Shown piece after piece: positions 1 through 7,081 of a stretch of 64,000 bases of DNA; positions within the stretch are counted from its first letter, which is position 1, and each line of letters opens with the position of its first letter. This DNA is from Turneriella parva DSM 21527 (GTDB lineage Bacteria; Spirochaetota; Leptospiria; Turneriellales; Turneriellaceae). The stretch is taken from contig NC_018020.1 in the NCBI RefSeq assembly GCF_000266885.1, forward strand, positions 3,286,001-3,350,000. Reading direction: 5' to 3'. Made by a program: the position numbers and the translations under genes. The notes beneath the pieces were generated by a model. That model was not told where the DNA came from, did no database searches, and saw nothing but the letters and a program-made list of their open reading frames with translations.

Positions 1-119
1 GCGACACCCGACGCGCAAATAGCCCGCAGGTAGAGCTTAACCCGGGTTTTCTCGTTGTGGTTCCCTGTTTTGTGCCAAAAAACAGCCCAAACACCGCGCA
101 TATTTCAATGCAAAAAAAC

Positions 120-148
120 TTGACGGTCATTTACCAAAATGGTAAGTT
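120..148 (+). promoter_or_regulatory. Promoter with internal palindrome upstream of the DksA-like gene
   Basis: A TTGACG -35 box at 120-125 is followed after 17 bases by TAAGTT (143-148), a moderate -10. Between and overlapping them lies the perfect inverted repeat TTACCA-AAA-TGGTAA (131-145), placed like a repressor operator. Transcription predicted about 7 bases after the -10 would begin at or next to the ATG at 155. No Shine-Dalgarno sequence is visible, so the message could be leaderless. The boxes are read by eye only. Confidence 0.5.
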
Positions 149-154
149 CCGGCA

Positions 155-559
155 ATGGCTAAATCTCCGTTTTCTGCAAAAGAACTCACCGAGTTCAAAG
201 ACCAGCTGCTCGAAAAAAAAGAGCACCTGATAAAAGAGATTCAAGGCAAAGAAGCTGAACTCACCAGCGGAGAAAAAGACGAAGTCGGCGACATGGCAGA
301 CCTCGCTACCGAGCTGATCGAGCGCGAGCTAAACATGTCTCTCTCAGAGGTCGACCGTTCGCGCCTCGAAGAAATCGATGCAGCGCTCAATCGCATCAAA
401 GAAAAAACCTATGGCATCTGCGTCGATACGGGCGAAGTAATCAACAAAGCCCGTCTCAAAGCGGTGCCAGAAGCGCTCAGAACCCTCGCGGCGCAAGAGG
501 CGTACGACAGGCAGATGCGCAAAAAGAAAACCATGCAGCGCATGCCCGATCTCGACTGA
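155..559 (+). CDS. DksA/TraR-family transcription regulator lacking zinc-finger cysteines
   Basis: This 134-residue protein has the DksA/TraR layout: a long N-terminal coiled-coil hairpin rich in Lys and Glu (residues about 8-90) with acidic residues near the tip (GDMADLATELIERE), then the C-terminal globular part YGIC...RLKAVPEA. DksA proteins bind the RNA polymerase secondary channel and modulate initiation, often with ppGpp. The four-cysteine zinc finger is degenerate: the first pair reads CVDTG with only one Cys, and the second pair is replaced by TLAAQ. It is therefore expected to fold without zinc, as some DksA paralogues that keep fewer cysteines do. It is followed at once by an unrelated ORF in another frame. 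The family call is firm; which promoters it controls is unknown. Confidence 0.85.
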   Translation: MAKSPFSAKELTEFKDQLLEKKEHLIKEIQGKEAELTSGEKDEVGDMADLATELIERELNMSLSEVDRSRLEEIDAALNRIKEKTYGICVDTGEVINKARLKAVPEALRTLAAQEAYDRQMRKKKTMQRMPDLD

Positions 560-564
560 CGTGG

Positions 565-1308
565 TTGTTCTGCGGGGCAACCTGGTTGCGTGTCGATCTC
601 TATCCTGAATTTCTAGAAATACTCGCGGCCGCGAAGGGCCTCGTCGCGGGCAGGCGCTTCTTTCTTTGGCGCGGAGAGCACGAAAGCGAGCCTGAAGGGG
701 TCGATTTTTCGTTTCGGCCGGTCGTGTCAGAAAAACTGGTCGAACGCACGCTCGACAAGAATGCCTGCGTTCTCTGCACGCAGCGTATCTCGTACAAGCG
801 GGGCCAGTTCAGTCCACAGCATCCGTCGCAGCCCTACCTGATGCTCGTACACAACGATTTTCTCGGCCCCCGGGGCGGCATCTATCAGAACAGCGAAGAA
901 GACAGCCTCTTCGGCCGCATGGTCGAGCGTGTGCTCGGTTTCGCCCCGGCTGAGGCTCTTGTGCGCGAGGTGTTGCGCTGCCATTTTGCAGCCGAGCACC
1001 TGACCAATGCGGATCTATTACAGAACTGTTTCTCGCACCTGCGTGCCGACATTGAACACTACGGTATAAAGGGCATTTTGCTGTTCGGCAAGGCTGCGAG
1101 CCTTGTTTTTCCCGACAAAGCAAAACTCGAAAGCATGCAGGGGCAGGTATTCGAATGGCAGGGCGTGGCAACCACCGTCTGTGCGGGGCCCGGCAGGCTC
1201 GTCTATATGCGTGAGAAGGGTTTTGCGAAAGAGGCCATCGATGCTGAACGGCAGAAGATTTTTGCCGCGCTGACCACCTTTAAAGAAAAAATCATCGGGG
1301 GTGTTTAA
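565..1308 (+). CDS. Divergent uracil-DNA-glycosylase-superfamily-like protein
   Basis: The product is up to 247 residues, starting at TTG 565 five bases after the dksA-like stop; another TTG eight codons in is possible. It has no signal peptide or membrane segment. The middle and C-terminal half resemble the alpha/beta fold of family-4-like uracil-DNA glycosylases: a product-like segment LVHNDFLGPRGG, a cysteine-containing stretch (VLRCHF, then LLQNCFSHLRADIEHYGIKG), the strand-turn ILLFGKAAS typical of the 'viv.lG..A' motif, and a late AGPGRLVYM. The iron-sulfur cysteines and catalytic Asp/His motifs of classical members are not obvious, so activity is uncertain. The C-terminal codons and stop lie inside a large inverted repeat. 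Confidence 0.5.
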   Translation: MFCGATWLRVDLYPEFLEILAAAKGLVAGRRFFLWRGEHESEPEGVDFSFRPVVSEKLVERTLDKNACVLCTQRISYKRGQFSPQHPSQPYLMLVHNDFLGPRGGIYQNSEEDSLFGRMVERVLGFAPAEALVREVLRCHFAAEHLTNADLLQNCFSHLRADIEHYGIKGILLFGKAASLVFPDKAKLESMQGQVFEWQGVATTVCAGPGRLVYMREKGFAKEAIDAERQKIFAALTTFKEKIIGGV

Positions 1309-1440
1309 AAAATCGCCGTGCAGGCGAAAACGCTGCATTTGCCTGCGGCAAACACACGCCGAGCGGCCTATTCAGGCCGGTTTCCGCCCGAGCGCCGCGC
1401 ATGTGCAGCGCGGTACGCGATTTTTTGGACACCCCCGATG
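1293..1440. other. Large multi-branched stem-loop element between convergent genes
   Basis: Arms at 1293-1316 and 1417-1440 are reverse complements at 22 of 24 positions, enclosing 100 bases. The enclosed DNA holds four consecutive smaller hairpins: TGCA(G)GCG-AAAA-CGCTGCA near 1319-1337, TTTGCC-TGC-GGCAAA near 1337-1351, CGGCCT-ATTC-AGGCCG near 1362-1378, and CCGCGC-loop-GCGCGG near 1395-1413. The outer stem ends in an A6/T6 tract, so it could act as a bidirectional terminator between the + strand glycosylase-like gene, whose stop at 1306-1308 is inside the arm, and the - strand Lys-rich gene. A structured RNA or a small non-autonomous repeat are alternatives. Confidence 0.75.
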
Positions 1441-1449
1441 CAAGGCAGA

Positions 1450-1692
1450 TTAACCGCCTGTTTCTTCGGTTGAAGCTTCGCTTTCTGCTTTTTTAGCTTT
1501 CTTGCGCTTCTTCTTGCCTTTTTTGGCTTTCTTAGCTTTTTTCGCTTTCTTGCCTTTTTTACCTTTTTTGGTATCTTCTTTTGCTGGTTCTTCTTTCGCT
1601 GGTTCTTCAGCTGAAGGTTCAGCGTCTTGTGCTACTGCAACGCCACCAAAGAGTGTGAAAGCGAGCAGCAATGCCAATAATTTTTTAAGCAT
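1450..1692 (-). CDS. Small secreted Lys/Ala-rich low-complexity protein
   Basis: The 80-residue product starts with a clear signal peptide (KK, then a hydrophobic run ending VAVAQ, cleavage expected near residue 21). An acidic Glu-rich stretch with EEPAKE repeats follows, then a very basic block of KKAK/KKGK repeats and an acidic tail. The start is well supported by AGGAG six bases upstream (complement of 1697-1701). The mature part looks intrinsically disordered and polycationic in the middle. Similar low-complexity Lys/Ala proteins occur in spirochaetes and many Gram-negatives, but no biochemical role can be assigned. It could bind anionic envelope polymers; that is a guess. Confidence 0.75.
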   Translation of the reverse strand: MLKKLLALLLAFTLFGGVAVAQDAEPSAEEPAKEEPAKEDTKKGKKGKKAKKAKKAKKGKKKRKKAKKAESEASTEETGG

Positions 1693-1737
1693 TATGTTCT
1701 CCTAAAGACTTATGTTTGCGATCAGAGGGTTTGCCAA

Positions 1738-1751
1738 TGGGCGCGCGCCCA
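1738..1751. promoter_or_regulatory. 14-base perfect palindrome upstream of the Lys-rich gene
   Basis: TGGGCGCGCGCCCA is its own reverse complement. It lies about 46 bases upstream of the Lys-rich gene start and 160 bases upstream of the RRM gene, in a 220-base divergent region. Its position would suit an operator, but no family is recognised and GC-rich palindromes can arise by chance. Confidence 0.3.
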
Positions 1752-1792
1752 CGAACAAGCCTCAAATCACGCGTCAATAATAATACGTTGAC

Positions 1793-1909
1793 AAACCGGA
1801 TTATCGGACAATTTTGGCGGCGGAATCCGGCAGGATTTCAATTTTTTCAGAGTGTTCGAAGGTCAATTGTCGTCGGCGCGCTGAGAGTCTAGAACTGGGA
1901 GATCAAAAC
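1793..1909 (+). promoter_or_regulatory. Likely promoter and leader of the RRM protein gene
   Basis: A perfect TTGACA lies near 1793-1798 in an AT-rich stretch; the matching -10 about 17 bases later (ATTTTG) is weak. GGGAG near 1900-1904 is a reasonable ribosome-binding site for the ATG at 1913. The implied leader of roughly 90 bases may be structured, as is common for cold-inducible RNA-binding proteins, but no conserved element is recognised. Confidence 0.35.
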
Positions 1910-1912
1910 TAA

Positions 1913-2338
1913 ATGAATATCTATGTGGGAAATCTGGCGTACAACGCCACTGATGAAGAGCTGCGTTCAGCGTTTGAGGCATTCGGTCAGGTAACGTCGG
2001 TGAAAATCGTGCGTGACCGCGATACAGGCCGCTCACGCGGGTTCGCATTCGTCGAGATGGAAGATGGCGAAGGCGCGCAGAATGCAGTGGCTGAGATGAA
2101 TGGCAAAGACCTGAAGGGCAGAAATCTGGTCGTCAACGAAGCACGTCCGCGTGAGCAGGGCGGCGGCGGTGGTTTTGGCGGCGGTGGCGGCGGCGGCCGT
2201 GGTGGTTATGGCGGCGGCGGCGGTGGTGGCCGCGGCGGTTATGGCGGCGGCGGTGGTCGCAGCGGTGGCGGCGGTCGTGGTGGCCGTGGCGGCGGCGGAA
2301 ACTTTCGCCGTGACCGCGGTGACGAAAACGTCTGGTAG
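1913..2338 (+). CDS. Glycine-rich RNA-binding protein with one RRM domain
   Basis: Residues 1-80 form one RNA-recognition motif, with RNP2 as IYVGNL at residues 3-8 and RNP1 as RGFAFVEM near residues 42-49. The remaining 55 residues are almost entirely Gly with scattered Arg, Tyr and Phe (GGGGGRGGYGG repeats), ending in RRDRGDENVW. This is the layout of bacterial and cyanobacterial Rbp proteins and plant GRPs, which bind single-stranded RNA and often respond to cold. The RGG-like tail would add non-specific RNA binding or self-association. The gene stands alone, with its own promoter region and a strong terminator downstream. The Gly-rich tract is a tandem GGC/GGT repeat and a likely hotspot for length variation. 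Confidence 0.92.
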   Translation: MNIYVGNLAYNATDEELRSAFEAFGQVTSVKIVRDRDTGRSRGFAFVEMEDGEGAQNAVAEMNGKDLKGRNLVVNEARPREQGGGGGFGGGGGGGRGGYGGGGGGGRGGYGGGGGRSGGGGRGGRGGGGNFRRDRGDENVW

Positions 2339-2384
2339 ATTCTACCACTTGCCCGCAAGGCCCAGGTCTGTGCGGGCTAAACAC

Positions 2385-2418
2385 AAAAAAGGGGGGACAT
2401 GCGTCCCCTCTTTTTTTT
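2385..2418 (+). terminator. Rho-independent terminator after the RRM gene
   Basis: The stem GGGGAC-ATGC-GTCCCC is flanked by an A6 run upstream and a T8 run downstream, a textbook bidirectional-looking intrinsic terminator. It separates the RRM gene from mutL. A weaker hairpin (GCCCGC...GCGGGC) lies just upstream. Confidence 0.9.
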
Positions 2419-2445
2419 ACAGCTAAACGCAGTTAAAAATAATTC

Positions 2446-4200
2446 ATGTCCCGTATTCAAAAACTCGACGCAGCGCTGATCGCGCAGATTGCCGCCGGCG
2501 AAGTCATCGAATCGCCCGCAGCCATTGTGAAAGAGCTGGTCGAAAACGCGCTCGACGCAGGTGCAACGTCGATTGATATCCGCGTCTTGGGCGATGGTTT
2601 CGATGAAATACAGGTTCGCGATAATGGCACGGGTATTGTTGCAGCTGATCTCGAGCTCGCCGTCACAAGTTTTGCGACGAGCAAGATTTCTTCGCTCGAA
2701 GACCTGCTGAAGGCGCGCACTATGGGCTTTCGCGGTGAAGCGCTGGGTTCAATTGCTTCGGTAAGCCGGCTCACGATCGAATCCCGGTCGAAGGCCGAAG
2801 AGCATGGCTCGTCGATTCAGGTCGACGAGCACGGCAGGCAGATCGCACCGGCGGCTATCGACGCGGGCACGCGCGTTGTCGTCCGTGACCTGTTTTATAA
2901 TGTACCTGTGCGCCGTGACTATTACCAGAATGTCGCCAAAACACGCAAACAGCTGAGCGAGATGTTTATCGCCCTCGCGGTGGCATCGCCGGGCGTCGCG
3001 TTTCGTTACGATAACGCCATCGATGAGCCGGTGGTACTGTCCCGGCAGGCAGCTGTCATCGGCCGCATGCAGGGCATCTGGGGTGAAAAGATCGCGCAAG
3101 ATGTAATGCCGCTTTACCACGAGGTCAACGGCATCGCGCTCGAAGGTTATATTTCCCGGTTCTATTTTTACCGCACTCATGCCTCTGATGTGCGTTTTTG
3201 GGTGAACCGTCGCCCTGTCGTCTATAAGCCGCTCGTGATGCTGCTCAGAAATGCATACGGCGAACTGATGCCGAAGGGGCGATTCCCGTTTGCCGCGCTC
3301 TTTCTCAGTCTACCCGAAACCGAGGTGGACGTCAATGTGCACCCGCAGAAGCGCGAAGTCAGATTTCGCGACGAGAAGCGCGTGCTGTCGCTGCTGCGCG
3401 ACGCATTTCACCGCACGATATCAGAGGGGGGTGGTATTGCCGCGCACTCGATGGTGCGAATGCCAGGTAACATGCCGGCGACCGCGGGATTATCGCGGGA
3501 AGAACCGCCCGATCAGCGCGATGCAACGGCATTTCACCTGCCTCTGTTCGAGAAAGCGCCCGAAAATTTTACCGAAGCGGGCGCCGAATTATCTGCCAGC
3601 GCTCAGGCGCGGCCTGCGGTGCCGCAGAACCTGGTGCTGCATTCGCGCATCTTCAATACGTTCATTGTGGCTACCAACGACGAGGGCCTGTTTCTGATCG
3701 ACCAGCACACGGCGCATGAGCGCATCAACTATGAGCGCTTTCTGCGCCGACTCGCTGAAAAGCGCGACATGGCGCAGCAGCTGGCGACGCCCGTCGCTTT
3801 GGGTATCGCGGCGCCCGACCGCGGCCGCATTCTCGCAAAACGGGACACCCTGGCAGTAATGGGGTTTATGCTCGAAGACCTCGGCCCTGCGGGGTTGGCG
3901 CTGACCAGCGTCCCTTCATACCTTGACCCGGGTGAAGAGGGCGATGCGCTGCAGAAAGCGGTCGCGATCATCGAGCACGACGAAGAGGCCGACTCTGCAG
4001 TGCTATTTGACCAACTGGCGAAAGACCTTTCATGCCGGCATGCCATTCGCAAGGGCGAAACAGCCTCATTAACCGATTTTGCCGAGCTGATCGATCAGCT
4101 ACGCCGGTGTGCATCGCCGCTCAGATGCCCGCATGGCAGGCCGACAATTGTGCGCATCGACGAGCGCGAAATCTTTTCTTATTTCAAGAGACAGGTTTGA
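2446..4200 (+). CDS. mutL: DNA mismatch repair protein MutL
   Basis: The 584-residue product is full length for MutL. The N-terminal GHKL ATPase carries AAGEVIESP, the Mg-binding VENALDAGA, DNGTGI and GFRGEAL motifs (residues about 15-105), followed by the transducer domain. The C-terminal dimerisation domain holds the endonuclease metal-binding motif DQHTAHERINYE (starting at Asp419; the usual Ala is Thr), SCRHAIRKGE and CPHGRP, so nicking activity is expected, as in bacteria lacking MutH. It acts after MutS recognises a mismatch. No mutS is in the window. No clear Shine-Dalgarno precedes the ATG, and the 3' end overlaps the convergent reductase gene by 17 bases. Confidence 0.97.
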   Translation: MSRIQKLDAALIAQIAAGEVIESPAAIVKELVENALDAGATSIDIRVLGDGFDEIQVRDNGTGIVAADLELAVTSFATSKISSLEDLLKARTMGFRGEALGSIASVSRLTIESRSKAEEHGSSIQVDEHGRQIAPAAIDAGTRVVVRDLFYNVPVRRDYYQNVAKTRKQLSEMFIALAVASPGVAFRYDNAIDEPVVLSRQAAVIGRMQGIWGEKIAQDVMPLYHEVNGIALEGYISRFYFYRTHASDVRFWVNRRPVVYKPLVMLLRNAYGELMPKGRFPFAALFLSLPETEVDVNVHPQKREVRFRDEKRVLSLLRDAFHRTISEGGGIAAHSMVRMPGNMPATAGLSREEPPDQRDATAFHLPLFEKAPENFTEAGAELSASAQARPAVPQNLVLHSRIFNTFIVATNDEGLFLIDQHTAHERINYERFLRRLAEKRDMAQQLATPVALGIAAPDRGRILAKRDTLAVMGFMLEDLGPAGLALTSVPSYLDPGEEGDALQKAVAIIEHDEEADSAVLFDQLAKDLSCRHAIRKGETASLTDFAELIDQLRRCASPLRCPHGRPTIVRIDEREIFSYFKRQV

Positions 4201-4834
4201 CCTTTGGGGTCGGGCGCTGCCTGCGCACATAACGAAAGAACATTTCGTCGCCGCGTTTTTCAGCCCGCCGCAGGCGAAAGCGCTCGAGCGGCAGAGAATT
4301 TTCGCTGACGACACTGCGGTCGGTAGTCTTGCCACCCCAGAGCAGCGGCAATAGAGTCAGAAAAAACTCATCGACGAGGCTGTGGAAAAAAAAACGGCCA
4401 TTGAGGCTCGGGCCGCCTTCGAGCAGCAGTTTCTGAAAACCCCGGCCATAGAGCGAAGCGACGATGTCGCGCACGTCTTTGTACCGGTTGAGCTGCCATG
4501 GGTGGGTTAAATCGGGCCAGATTTCAGCCAGCGTTGCGGATTTAGCAGTTTCTGAAATCCACACTTCGCCTTCGATTTTGCTGTGCTGCAAGACCTTTAG
4601 GCCCGCTTTGAGAGGCTCGGCGCTGTTCAGAACAATCACGGGTCTTGGATGCGAACGGCTGTGCGGTTTCGTGCGCACCCGCAGATCCATATTGTCGTGT
4701 TCGAGGGTTTTGCGCGAGACAATGAGACAGTCAGCCCATTCGCGCAGGCGATCCATACGGCGGCGGTCTTCGCTGCTGCCGAAGTTCCAGGCTTCAGTCG
4801 GGTGGGCGACATGGCCATCTAACGTCATGGCCAT
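4184..4834 (-). CDS. RibD C-terminal-domain reductase (DHFR-like fold)
   Basis: The protein of about 216 residues matches the reductase half of RibD: the N-terminal MTLDGHVA motif, DCLIVSRKTL, RPVIVLNS, and the Gly-rich LLLEGGPSLNG followed by VDEFFLTLLPLLWGG. In riboflavin synthesis this domain reduces the ribosyl side chain with NADPH, but no deaminase domain is fused and no other rib gene is nearby, so it may be a stand-alone RibD/ArfC-like reductase with another substrate. The ATG at 4834 is the first Met. In-frame codons upstream (LKPTLRLN) resemble the family's N-terminus, so translation may begin further up at a non-ATG codon overlapping the preceding gene. It is the last gene of the exbB operon. 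Confidence 0.75.
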   Translation of the reverse strand: MAMTLDGHVAHPTEAWNFGSSEDRRRMDRLREWADCLIVSRKTLEHDNMDLRVRTKPHSRSHPRPVIVLNSAEPLKAGLKVLQHSKIEGEVWISETAKSATLAEIWPDLTHPWQLNRYKDVRDIVASLYGRGFQKLLLEGGPSLNGRFFFHSLVDEFFLTLLPLLWGGKTTDRSVVSENSLPLERFRLRRAEKRGDEMFFRYVRRQRPTPKVKPVS

Positions 4835-4854
4835 GTTGAGTCGCAGCGTGGGCT

Positions 4855-5364
4855 TCAGAAGAACTGGGCGCGACGAATATCGGCCTTGATATTGAAAATG
4901 GCAAGCAGCGCACCGGCCATGCCGAAAAGAAAATAGGTCGCAAAGGTGATCGAACCGATCGCGATAAATGTCGGCGCTGTAAACGAAGGGAAAAGCAGGC
5001 TGCCCGGCACCTCGCCAAAAAGCACCGCCAGCTGGCCTACCGGCAAAAGACCGCCGATAAGGCTGCCGCAGAAATAAATGTATTTCGCAAGCACTTTGCC
5101 GAACGGGTTATACCCAATCGCCAGAAGCAGGCTGTAGAGTACCGTTGATGCGATGGTGCTGACAATCGCGAACTTGATCGTGAGCCAGGCTGACTGAAAA
5201 AGACCGGGTACCTGTTTCTTGTGCTGGTAAAGATTCTTGATGATATTGTAGGCTCCGCGGCCCTGAAAGAAAAAGAAAATATAGTTCAGATAAGGCAGGT
5301 GAAGAAAAAGGCTCGTGGGCCCTGAGTTTTTCTGAATGCGTATCTCTTCGCCGACGTCAAGCAT
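4855..5364 (-). CDS. Hypothetical polytopic membrane protein
   Basis: This 169-residue protein has several hydrophobic stretches: residues about 22-34 (partly aromatic, IFFFFQ), about 58-85, 95-118 and 128-158, consistent with three to four transmembrane helices separated by short basic loops. No family motif is recognised. It sits 41 bases downstream of the PAS sensor gene and 20 bases upstream of the RibD-like gene, so it is probably co-transcribed with exbB-exbD. A transport or sensor-accessory role would fit the context, but there is no direct evidence. Confidence 0.65.
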   Translation of the reverse strand: MLDVGEEIRIQKNSGPTSLFLHLPYLNYIFFFFQGRGAYNIIKNLYQHKKQVPGLFQSAWLTIKFAIVSTIASTVLYSLLLAIGYNPFGKVLAKYIYFCGSLIGGLLPVGQLAVLFGEVPGSLLFPSFTAPTFIAIGSITFATYFLFGMAGALLAIFNIKADIRRAQFF

Positions 5365-5405
5365 GAGGGAAAAGCCTCGTTACGCCGGGCAGTGTCAATA
5401 ATTAA

Positions 5406-6647
5406 TCATTGAGGCCGCCCTGATTCGAACACGATGCAGGTCACATCGTTTGCCGGCGCTGCAACGAGCAGAAAAAGTTCAAAATTGCGCCCTGCAAGAA
5501 CGAACTGCTCAGAGCGCCTTAACCCCGGCTCAGAGAAGTTCTTCGCAGCCAGATTAAACTCGAGGTAGGCTTTCATGTCAGATTCAAGCTGTGCCCAGGC
5601 GTTCAGCCATTCAGGGGGATTCAGAACCGTCACGCGCCTTGCCTTAATATCGTAGCGGGCGACCAGCGGCGAAAGGGTACTAAATACCCTCGCCGTGAGT
5701 TCACGGGTTTCTTCGGCGCGGCGAATCGCCAGGTTCAGCGCGCGCAGGTCTTCGCTGATCGTGATCAAGAGCCTTCTGCCAGAACTCTCAAGTTCGAGCG
5801 GTATGCGATACGTGCGAAAGTGCCAGTGTATGCCGGTCGTGTGCACGAGATTTTCGTCGGGTTCGATATGGTAGGTCACGCTGCGCAGCACCTCCTGGTC
5901 GAGGCGTGAGACAGCTGTGGCCGATGTTTCAGAAAAAGTCGTGATGTTCGAATTGCGGGCGTCGGGCCGCAGGTCATAGGTCAGCTGCGCGGCGCTGTTG
6001 AAGAACACATATTCGAGCGTAATGCCGTCTTTGATGATGATCGGCAGCGGAATGCTGTCGAGCGTGTTCGAGTAAAATTCGTTTTCCAGCCGCCGTAGCC
6101 TTTCAGTCGCGAAATACTGCCGGCGCATGAAATAGAGCGCGGTGAAGCCACCGAGCGCAACCGACATGCTGAGAATATGCCTGATAAAATCGCGCTCTGC
6201 GGGAAGCAATGGGCTTTCCCATTGCGGCAAATAGCGCAGCACGAGAGAGAAAAAAACCGGAATCAATGTCATGACGATGATCGTCACGCGGCGCGATTCA
6301 GAGAACATCACCCAGGGCAGTAGCGCAATGATCCACCATTTGAGCTGGTGCACCTGTCCAAAGCCGATCAGCCATGACATGAATGCCACGACCATGTAGA
6401 CGCTCGCAACAACGACGATGCTGCCCAGGTAGGGCTTACCGCGCGACATGAGGTAAATGCCGCTGGCGCATATAGGGGGATATATCAGGTAATAGACAAT
6501 GAATATGCTGTTCTGAATCAGCAAGAGGAAGGTGGGTATTGCCAGAAAGACCAACAATAACAGCGCGATACTGACGCGCGCTTCAACTTTGTCGTGCCAG
6601 GCTAGAGCCGCGCGGCGTTCAAGAAAGATGCCGGCGGCCGATTTCAT
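5406..6647 (-). CDS. Membrane protein with multi-TM N-terminus and PAS-like sensor domain
   Basis: Of 413 residues, the first 190 or so carry about five to six hydrophobic helices (for example IALLLLVFLAIPTFLLLIQ and IVVVASVYMVVAFMSWLIG). A PAS-like domain follows (residues about 195-310: NTLDSIPLPIIIKDG, EYVFFNSAAQ), then a short helical linker and a C-terminal alpha/beta stretch that may be a second, degenerate PAS. No histidine kinase, GGDEF, EAL or phosphatase output domain is present, so it either signals through a partner or works as a ligand-binding membrane protein. It starts 13 bases after exbD and is very likely co-transcribed with it. Confidence 0.65.
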   Translation of the reverse strand: MKSAAGIFLERRAALAWHDKVEARVSIALLLLVFLAIPTFLLLIQNSIFIVYYLIYPPICASGIYLMSRGKPYLGSIVVVASVYMVVAFMSWLIGFGQVHQLKWWIIALLPWVMFSESRRVTIIVMTLIPVFFSLVLRYLPQWESPLLPAERDFIRHILSMSVALGGFTALYFMRRQYFATERLRRLENEFYSNTLDSIPLPIIIKDGITLEYVFFNSAAQLTYDLRPDARNSNITTFSETSATAVSRLDQEVLRSVTYHIEPDENLVHTTGIHWHFRTYRIPLELESSGRRLLITISEDLRALNLAIRRAEETRELTARVFSTLSPLVARYDIKARRVTVLNPPEWLNAWAQLESDMKAYLEFNLAAKNFSEPGLRRSEQFVLAGRNFELFLLVAAPANDVTCIVFESGRPQ

Positions 6648-6660
6648 CGGTTTCTATGTT

Positions 6661-7080
6661 TTAGTATGTCTTGTCTGCGTCAACCGCAAGGCCGACCTTA
6701 GATGCGCCTGCAGCCTTTATCTTATCGAGTACAGTGAGCACCTTGCGATACGGGTGATCGCCTTCGGCGCGCAGAATCACAGCGAGGTCGGGGTAGGTCT
6801 CTTTCGCCGCTTTGACCTGGTCGAACACGTCGTCGAGGTTTAGCGCCGGCTTATCTTGAATAAACAGGTCGCCGGTTTTCTTAATCGTCACGGTCAACCG
6901 GTGCGGCTCGCTTTTTACCGCCGCCGCGTTCACTTTCGGCAGATTGACAGGTATCGTTTTGTAACGGGTAAATTCAGCCGTGACCATCAGAATAATGACG
7001 AGCACGAGCATGATATCAACGAGCGGTGTGACGTTGATATCACTGATCGGCCCAGAACCTTTTTGCGACGAGCCGGCCAT
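6661..7080 (-). CDS. exbD: ExbD/TolR-family biopolymer transport protein
   Basis: This 139-residue protein has a short cytoplasmic N-terminus, one transmembrane helix (residues about 17-35) carrying the family's essential Asp in NVTPLVDIMLVLVIILMV, and a periplasmic domain of about 95 residues. ExbD and TolR pair with ExbB or TolQ to convert proton flow into work on the outer membrane. The ATG lies one base after the exbB stop, so translation is coupled. No tonB or tolA/tolB gene lies beside it, so TonB-type versus Tol-type function cannot be decided here. Confidence 0.92.
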   Translation of the reverse strand: MAGSSQKGSGPISDINVTPLVDIMLVLVIILMVTAEFTRYKTIPVNLPKVNAAAVKSEPHRLTVTIKKTGDLFIQDKPALNLDDVFDQVKAAKETYPDLAVILRAEGDHPYRKVLTVLDKIKAAGASKVGLAVDADKTY

Positions 7081-7081
7081 A

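Noticed and set aside
2133-2426. Open frames on both strands through the glycine-rich region (Ala-rich plus frame, His/Arg-rich minus frame)
   Set aside because: They are products of the GGC/GGT repeat in the RRM gene; amino-acid composition is low complexity and there is no start signal.
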